A stretch of 18,529 nucleotides of DNA from Chloroflexota bacterium (GTDB lineage Bacteria; Chloroflexota; UBA6077), in contig JAJZQR010000089.1 in assembly GCA_021806765.1 (NCBI GenBank), positions 1-18,529 of the forward strand, in the 5' to 3' direction. Every line of letters begins with the position of its first letter. The stretch's first letter is position 1. The translations under genes were made by a program, and so were the position numbers. The notes under the pieces were generated by a model, which saw only the letters and a program-made list of their open reading frames with translations, was not told where the DNA came from and did no database searches. This document shows positions 14,434 through 18,529 of the stretch, one piece after another.

Positions 14434-15831
14434 CTAGAGAGTCATCCCGGCCAGGGCTTCTAAGGGGATCGGCTTGATGGGCGGCCTCGGGGTGTCCACC
14501 CCCAACTCCTCCACCCTCTTGCCCGACTCCCTGGCCGCGATCTGGGCCACCAGCGGCCCGCATATCCTCCCTTGGCACTGGCCGCACCCAGCCCTGGTCA
14601 CCTGCTTGATGGTCCTGAGGCTGCCGTTGGACTCTCGGGCCACCGCGGCAATGTCCCCCGCCGTCACCTCCTCGCAGCGGCAGATCAGGGTGTCCTCTCG
14701 GATCAGGTCGTAGATACCGGGCCTGATGGAGAGGGTGCGGTTCAGGAAGTCAGAGAACTGCCTGTGCCGTTCCAGATCCTTCCTGGCCTTCGAGAGCCGT
14801 CTCTCCGCCTCGTCCGCGCTCAACCTGCCGAGGTCGGTGGCGGCCTTCACCCCAGCCACCGCCCCCTCCAAGATGGCCACGTCATGTCCCCCGATACCGG
14901 TAGTCTCCCCGGCAACGAACAACTCAGGGACCGAGGTCCGTTGGTCGGCGTCGTGCCCCGTCACCCAGGCGCTAAGATCGGCATCCCAGCGGCTGTCGCA
15001 GCCCAGCAACCGGGGCAGTTGCAGGGAGGGCATAAAGCCGAAGGCCAGGCAGATGGTGTCCACCTCCAGCGTCCTCTCCGTCCCCGCTATCGGTCTCCAG
15101 TTATCGTCCACCTGGGCGATGACCGCCTGCTCCACCTGCCCTTGCCCTCGGGCCTCCAGGATAGTCCAGCCATACATCAAGGACACCCTGGCCTTCAGCA
15201 GCGCCCCTAGGTAGTCCTTGGCCTCAGCCACTTTCTCCAGGTGCTTCCACACGGCAGGCACCTGCTTGAGCCAGCCGCCCACCTTGCTGGCCTCCAACAC
15301 CCCCACCAAGGTGGCCCCGGCCTTGACCAGTTGCGCCGCCACCGGAAGCTGGAAAGGCCCGGAGCCAACCATCAGCACCCGGCTGCCGGGCAGAACCCAC
15401 TGGCTCTTGACGAGGCTTTGGGCCGCCCCAGCCGTCATCACGCCGGGCAGCGTCCAGCCGGGGAAGGCCATCGGGCGGTCGTAGGCCCCGGTGGCGATCA
15501 CCGCGCGCTTCGACTTGATCTGCCCGCACTCGCCATGGCCGTAGAGTTCCAGGGTACCGGGCTCGTAGGCGCCCCACACCAGGGTATCGGTGAGGACATC
15601 GATCTTCCCCTCCTCGATACGTGCCGTCAACTCCAGACCGGCCTGGTAGTCCCGGCCCATGGCAGAGCGATCCAGCAGCTTGAAGGCCGCCGGGGGCTGC
15701 TTGAAGTACTGCCCGCCCAGGTGAGCATACTCGTCCACGATGGTGACCTTGGCCCCGGCCAGGGATGTCTGGAGAGCGGCGGAGAGCCCTGCCGGCCCTG
15801 CTCCTACCACCAATAGGTCGGTTTGCAGCAT
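14434..15831 (-). CDS. FAD/NAD-dependent dehydrogenase subunit, HcnB/opine-oxidase-A-like
   Basis: The 465-residue flavoprotein has an FAD-binding GAGPAG (10-15), a second nucleotide-binding GSGPFQ (156-161), and a C-terminal BFD-like [2Fe-2S] domain with C384, C386, C416 and C419 (LICRCEEVT...AGCGQCQGRIC). This is the architecture of the alpha subunit of hydrogen cyanide synthase, octopine/nopaline oxidase and related amino-acid dehydrogenases. Two adjacent ATG codons are possible. The second (15831) sits six bases after GGAGG and is preferred; the first (15834) overlaps the upstream stop. It is coupled to the ferredoxin-like gene at 15831-16142 and the oxidase at 16173-17318, forming one heterotrimeric enzyme. 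The likely reaction is oxidation of a C-N bond of an amino acid or opine. Confidence 0.9.
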   Translation of the reverse strand: MLQTDLLVVGAGPAGLSAALQTSLAGAKVTIVDEYAHLGGQYFKQPPAAFKLLDRSAMGRDYQAGLELTARIEEGKIDVLTDTLVWGAYEPGTLELYGHGECGQIKSKRAVIATGAYDRPMAFPGWTLPGVMTAGAAQSLVKSQWVLPGSRVLMVGSGPFQLPVAAQLVKAGATLVGVLEASKVGGWLKQVPAVWKHLEKVAEAKDYLGALLKARVSLMYGWTILEARGQGQVEQAVIAQVDDNWRPIAGTERTLEVDTICLAFGFMPSLQLPRLLGCDSRWDADLSAWVTGHDADQRTSVPELFVAGETTGIGGHDVAILEGAVAGVKAATDLGRLSADEAERRLSKARKDLERHRQFSDFLNRTLSIRPGIYDLIREDTLICRCEEVTAGDIAAVARESNGSLRTIKQVTRAGCGQCQGRICGPLVAQIAARESGKRVEELGVDTPRPPIKPIPLEALAGMTL

Positions 15832-16142
15832 CATCGGCCTCCAACCCCTTGGGATTCCCTCGGCGTCTGGACCTTCATCCCTGGCTCCACCTGGGTCACG
15901 CAGGTCCGGACGTTGGGGACGCCGTTGACCGTCATGGTGCAGTCGAAGCAGATGCCCATGCCGCAAAAGATGCCCCTGGGGGCATCCCGCCTGGCAGTGC
16001 GCCTGAAGCTGCGTATCCCGGAGGCGAGCAGGGCGGTGGCGATAGTCTCACCCTCGTGGGCGACGATAGGATTCCCGTCCACCTCTATCTGGAACTGACC
16101 GCCCCGCTCGACACCGCTAGCTATCCTTCCACCAGTCCCCAT
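15831..16142 (-). CDS. Small [2Fe-2S] subunit, HcnA/SoxD-like
   Basis: This 103-residue ferredoxin-like protein has the plant-type cysteine pattern C60-x4-C65-x2-C68-x12-C81 (FCGMGICFDCTMTVNGVPN then C81). It is the small electron-transfer subunit of HcnABC/opine-oxidase type dehydrogenases. The ATG at 16142 follows GGGGGGAGG by seven bases; an upstream in-frame ATG would place the ribosome site inside the gene. It lies between the two flavoprotein genes, 30 bases after the first, and its stop overlaps the start of the next. It probably moves electrons between the two flavin centres. Confidence 0.9.
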   Translation of the reverse strand: MGTGGRIASGVERGGQFQIEVDGNPIVAHEGETIATALLASGIRSFRRTARRDAPRGIFCGMGICFDCTMTVNGVPNVRTCVTQVEPGMKVQTPRESQGVGGR

Positions 16143-16172
16143 GGCACTACCTCCCCCCAAAGCTCGCCCCGC

Positions 16173-17318
16173 TCAGTACACCATCTTCTCGACGACGTGG
16201 CTGCCACGCTGGAACCGCTCCGCCGACAGGTCGGATATGTCCACGGAGGTGGGCTCGCCGAGGATGGACTCCGCCATCGTCTTGCCGACGATGGGCGCCA
16301 TCATGAAACCGTGGCCGCTGAAGCCAGCCGCCATGTAGAACCCCTCGACACCGGGCGTGGGTCCCACGATGGGGTGGGCATCGGGAGTCATATCGTAGAC
16401 GCCGGCCCAGCTTCTCAGCACCTTCATGTAGCCGAGAACGGGAGCGATCCGCACCCAGCCGGCAGCCGACCTCTTGAGGGAACGACGGCTGCCCCTGCTG
16501 TAGTCGAAGCTCTCCATATCGGGGCTTCTAAGCTCCGGCATCACGTCGCCGTTGGCCGTCTGGAAGTAGCCTACGTCGGGCGCCATCAGCGCGGGGCACT
16601 GGGCTCGAGTTATCCGCTCCGTGACCAGCACCTCCCGCAGCGACGGCCGGATGGGCACATTCTCTATGCCGACCATGCGCGCGATGGCCGGCGACTGGGC
16701 CCCGGCGACACACACCACCCGCGAGGTCTCGATCACCCCCTGGTCCGTCACGACCCCAGTGATCTTGCCGTCATCGGTGGTGATGCTGGTGACGCCGGTG
16801 CCCGTATTGATCTCCACCCCCAGCCGCCGCGCCGCCCGAGCGTATGCGTGGGTTACCAGCCAGGGGTTGGCCCGCCCGTCCCAGGGGCAGTAGGCGGTCG
16901 CCAACAGCCCGTCGGTGCTCAGTATGGGCACGAGGCTCTTTGCCTCCTGGGGGCTCATCAGCTGGACGGGGATGCCCAGGCTTCGCTGAAGCTGCATATT
17001 CCTCCTGTACTGCTTCACCTCTTCCTCGGAGTACAGCAGGAACATGTAGCCGATCTGGCGCACCTCCAGATCCTGGGGATACTCCAACTCCTCCTGCAAT
17101 CGGGTGAACAGCTGGATGCTGGCAGTCATCAGAACGATGTCCGCCTCGGTGGCCCACTGGTGGCGAAATCCGCCCGGGCATCGGCAGCTCGCCCCACTGC
17201 ACAGATGATCCTTCTCGACGATCACCACATCCCGAAGACCCTTCTTGGCCAACTGGTAGGCGATCGCACAACCATTGACCCCGCCCCCGATAATGACCAC
17301 TTCTGCCGTGTGCCTCAT
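16173..17318 (-). CDS. FAD-dependent amino-acid/glycine oxidase-like subunit (DAO family), HcnC-like
   Basis: The 381-residue protein starts with the FAD Rossmann motif VVIIGGGVNGCAIAYQLAKK and ends with the family motif DAHPIVGPTPGVEGFYMAAG followed by FSGHGFMMAP, marks of the D-amino-acid/sarcosine/glycine oxidase superfamily. In three-subunit relatives this subunit holds the substrate site and removes hydride from the C-N bond of an amino acid or opine. The ATG at 17318 has GAGGT seven bases upstream. It is the first gene of the three-gene operon, probably transcribed from the leftward promoter at 17577-17605. Its precise substrate is unknown. No truncation is seen. Confidence 0.9.
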   Translation of the reverse strand: MRHTAEVVIIGGGVNGCAIAYQLAKKGLRDVVIVEKDHLCSGASCRCPGGFRHQWATEADIVLMTASIQLFTRLQEELEYPQDLEVRQIGYMFLLYSEEEVKQYRRNMQLQRSLGIPVQLMSPQEAKSLVPILSTDGLLATAYCPWDGRANPWLVTHAYARAARRLGVEINTGTGVTSITTDDGKITGVVTDQGVIETSRVVCVAGAQSPAIARMVGIENVPIRPSLREVLVTERITRAQCPALMAPDVGYFQTANGDVMPELRSPDMESFDYSRGSRRSLKRSAAGWVRIAPVLGYMKVLRSWAGVYDMTPDAHPIVGPTPGVEGFYMAAGFSGHGFMMAPIVGKTMAESILGEPTSVDISDLSAERFQRGSHVVEKMVY

Positions 17319-17359
17319 CTATCTCACCTCGGCTGCGACCGACATGGCTCGACTAGCAC

Positions 17360-17536
17360 CTAGCCGCCAGTGCAGCGCCAGAAGATCAATCTTCCCAGGT
17401 CTCGCGCGACGCAGGTGGTTATCCTCTTCCCTTCCACCGTCACCAGGACCTGGTGGGAGCGGTGGAACCCACTGAGGCCAAGACCTGGCGTGGCGAAGGT
17501 GGGCTTGCGGTGCGACGAGTAAGGTTTGCTCCTCAC
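17360..17536 (-). CDS. Possible small protein, 58 aa (doubtful)
   Basis: A minus-strand frame from a GTG at 17536 to the stop at 17360 reads through the otherwise empty gap between the leftward promoter and the oxidase operon. Its second half (SHQVLVTVEGKRITTCVARD) looks protein-like. There is no good ribosome site, and I recognise no family. It may instead be untranslated leader or a decayed fragment left where the other two promoter copies have a GntR gene. Confidence 0.2.
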   Translation of the reverse strand: MRSKPYSSHRKPTFATPGLGLSGFHRSHQVLVTVEGKRITTCVARDLGRLIFWRCTGG

Positions 17537-17555
17537 GAGGAGTCGATGGAAGGCG

Positions 17556-17651
17556 ATGATATGCCAGGCGGTGGTGATGTTATATCAGCAATGGTCTCCT
17601 GTCAACATCTAGAACCATGCTATTGACATGGTTCGCGAGCATTGCTATGTT
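17556..17651. promoter_or_regulatory. Bidirectional promoter/operator, copy C
   Basis: Rightward, TTGACA (17623-17628) and TATGTT (17646-17651), spaced 17 bp, drive the ferredoxin-AOR gene. Leftward, TTGACA (complement of 17600-17605) and TAACAT (complement of 17577-17582), also spaced 17 bp, should drive the flavin dehydrogenase operon. The operator half ATGCCAG is kept at 17561-17567, in the same place relative to the leftward -10 as in copies A and B. Control by the GntR regulator at 13600-14295 is inferred. Confidence 0.7.
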
Positions 17652-17807
17652 AGCCTCGCCCTGTACCGGCGAGCTGGGCTCGTACTCGCACGAGCCGGCT
17701 CCCATGGAGCCATCGCGGCGGAGGGGCTGGTGCTCACAACCCGCGGAGAGGCGGGACTTTACGGCACACGGAGGATCCCATGCGGCTGCTGGCGCTGAAG
17801 CCGGAGG
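17642..17807 (+). repeat. 166-bp direct repeat, copy 2 (partner 382-547)
   Basis: This is the second copy of the promoter-leader-start repeat, in the same orientation as the first and differing at three positions. Here the frame continues into the first ferredoxin cysteine cluster, so this is the undamaged arrangement. Confidence 0.9.
17652..17779 (+). promoter_or_regulatory. Structured 5' leader of the ferredoxin-AOR gene, copy C
   Basis: The leader is nearly identical to 392-519, with the same hairpins: GGCTCGT/ACGAGCC at 17677-17696, GGCTCC/GGAGCC at 17697-17711 (one base pair longer than in copy A) and CCCGC/GCGGG at 17740-17755. The ribosome site ACGGAGGATCCC precedes the ATG at 17780. 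A cofactor- or metal-sensing RNA would fit an enzyme that needs tungsten or molybdenum pterin, but no match to a known riboswitch was tested. Confidence 0.5.
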
Positions 17808-18529
17808 AGTGCACCGGTTGCAGGACGTGCGAGCTGATCTGCGCCCTGCACAACCACCAGGAGATCAACCCCGCCAAGGCCGCCCTGCGGGTGAGAGGGC
17901 TCTTCCCCGCGCCCGGCCACTACGACCTGCGGCTCTGCGACCAATGTGGCGAGTGCGCCCTGGTCTGCCCCACCGAGGCTATCTACAAGCGGGATGACGG
18001 CGTCTACCTGATCGACGAAAGCCTCTGCACCGGCTGCTACGCCTGCGTCGACGCCTGCACGAAGGGGGTCATGTACACCCACGAGTCGACGGAGGCTCCC
18101 ATCAAGTGCACCGCCTGCGGCGAGTGCGCCACCTACTGCCCCAAGAAGCTGCTGGCCCTGGACGGGGAGGATGGCTCCATGGCCCAAACCGTGGAGACGC
18201 GACATGTCGCGTCTCTACATGGTCGCGGCCCCCTGCCTGGATACGCCGGCAAGATCCTTCGGGTCGATCTGACCAGCGGCAGGGTGGCGGTGGAGCCGCT
18301 GAAGCCGGAGATGGCCCAGGACTACCTGGGCGGCCGGGGTTTCGCTGCCCGTCTCCTGTACGACGAGCTACCGGCGGGGGCCGACCCGTTGGGGCCGGAG
18401 AACAAGGTGGTGGTCGCCTCCGGCCCCCTCTCCGGCACCTTCCTTCCCGCGGCCGGCAAGATCACCTTCGCCGCCAAGAGCCCCGCCACCGGCGGCTGGG
18501 GCGACAGCAACATGGGCGGCCACCTGGCG
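17780..18529 (+). CDS. Four-cluster ferredoxin fused to aldehyde:ferredoxin oxidoreductase, 5' part (cut by window end)
   Basis: The first 250 codons of one open frame are present. Residues 1-130 form a polyferredoxin with four CxxCxxCxxxC clusters (C11-C21, C53-C63, C83-C93, C110-C120), enough for four [4Fe-4S] centres. Residues about 152-250 are the N-terminal domain of a tungsten-pterin aldehyde oxidoreductase (PGYAGKILRVDLTSGRV, YLGGRGFAARLLYDELP, GKITFAAKSPATGGWGDSN). In relatives the two parts are usually separate genes, and the AOR commonly starts MPGYAGKI; here that position reads LPGYAGKI and the parts are joined by a linker encoded by a palindromic repeat. The enzyme would oxidise an aldehyde to an acid and pass electrons to the ferredoxin domain. 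The ATG follows GGAGG by five bases. AOR completeness cannot be judged here. Confidence 0.9.
   Translation, partial: MRLLALKPEECTGCRTCELICALHNHQEINPAKAALRVRGLFPAPGHYDLRLCDQCGECALVCPTEAIYKRDDGVYLIDESLCTGCYACVDACTKGVMYTHESTEAPIKCTACGECATYCPKKLLALDGEDGSMAQTVETRHVASLHGRGPLPGYAGKILRVDLTSGRVAVEPLKPEMAQDYLGGRGFAARLLYDELPAGADPLGPENKVVVASGPLSGTFLPAAGKITFAAKSPATGGWGDSNMGGHLA
18191..18218. repeat. Palindromic repeat inside the ferredoxin-AOR linker
   Basis: Positions 18194-18215 are a perfect 22-bp palindrome, with arms GAGACGCGACA and TGTCGCGTCTC. One G-T pair and two further matched pairs extend it to 28 bp. It is read in frame as VETRHVASLH. It resembles the dispersed GTAGAGACG...CGTCTCTAC palindromes that I recall from some bacterial genomes, notably cyanobacteria. 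It lies exactly at the domain boundary. Confidence 0.8.

Noticed and set aside
15765..17363. 532-codon plus-strand frame
   Set aside because: It is antisense to three genes with clear families and motifs; its His/Pro/Gly-rich composition is typical of GC-rich shadow frames.
17617..17997. 126-codon plus-strand frame across promoter copy C
   Set aside because: It starts upstream of the predicted transcription start and overlaps the ferredoxin in another frame; the ferredoxin frame has the cysteine clusters and ribosome site.
1..18529. CRISPR arrays, tRNA or rRNA genes, transposase genes
   Set aside because: No regularly spaced repeats, cloverleaf-like genes, ribosomal RNA sequence or transposase motifs were seen.

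Overview
The window looks like GC-rich bacterial chromosome. Genes have strong GGAGG-type ribosome binding sites, frequent GTG/TTG (and one apparent CTG) starts, and a Tat-type lipoprotein signal on a transporter binding protein. A ferredoxin-linked aldehyde oxidoreductase (AOR) suggests anaerobic or microaerobic metabolism. An anaerobic Chloroflexota-like lineage is possible, but this is a guess from gene content; no taxonomic marker gene is present.

Layout. (1) Positions 1-705 hold the 5' part of a GntR/FCD regulator (minus), a bidirectional promoter, a structured leader and an internally deleted AOR remnant (plus). (2) Positions 706-13436 hold a long minus-strand catabolic cluster. In transcription order it contains a NicX/M29-like metalloprotein, a complete Dpp/Opp-type ABC importer (binding protein, two permeases, two ATPases), an M29 aminopeptidase-like protein, two tandem NicX/M29-like paralogues, an Asp/Glu-hydantoin racemase family protein, a broken proline racemase family gene and an unrecognised conserved-looking protein. 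(3) Positions 13600-14430 hold an intact paralogue of the GntR regulator with a decayed copy of the same bidirectional promoter. (4) Positions 14434-17318 hold a three-gene minus-strand operon for an HcnABC/opine-oxidase-like dehydrogenase. (5) Positions 17556-18529 hold a third copy of the bidirectional promoter and leader, driving a four-cluster ferredoxin fused in frame to AOR, cut by the window end.

The cluster plausibly imports a small amino-acid-, peptide-, opine- or N-heterocycle-like compound. The flavin dehydrogenase would oxidise it, the racemase would act on it, and the NicX/M29-like enzymes would process amide bonds or open rings; the AOR would handle a resulting aldehyde. The substrate cannot be read from sequence.

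The most notable feature is architectural. The same [GntR <- operator/promoter -> leader-AOR] module occurs three times with exactly conserved internal spacing, each time in a different state of decay: AOR gutted, AOR missing, or GntR missing. Palindromic and nested repeats, one of them inside the ferredoxin-AOR linker, add to the picture of a recombining region.
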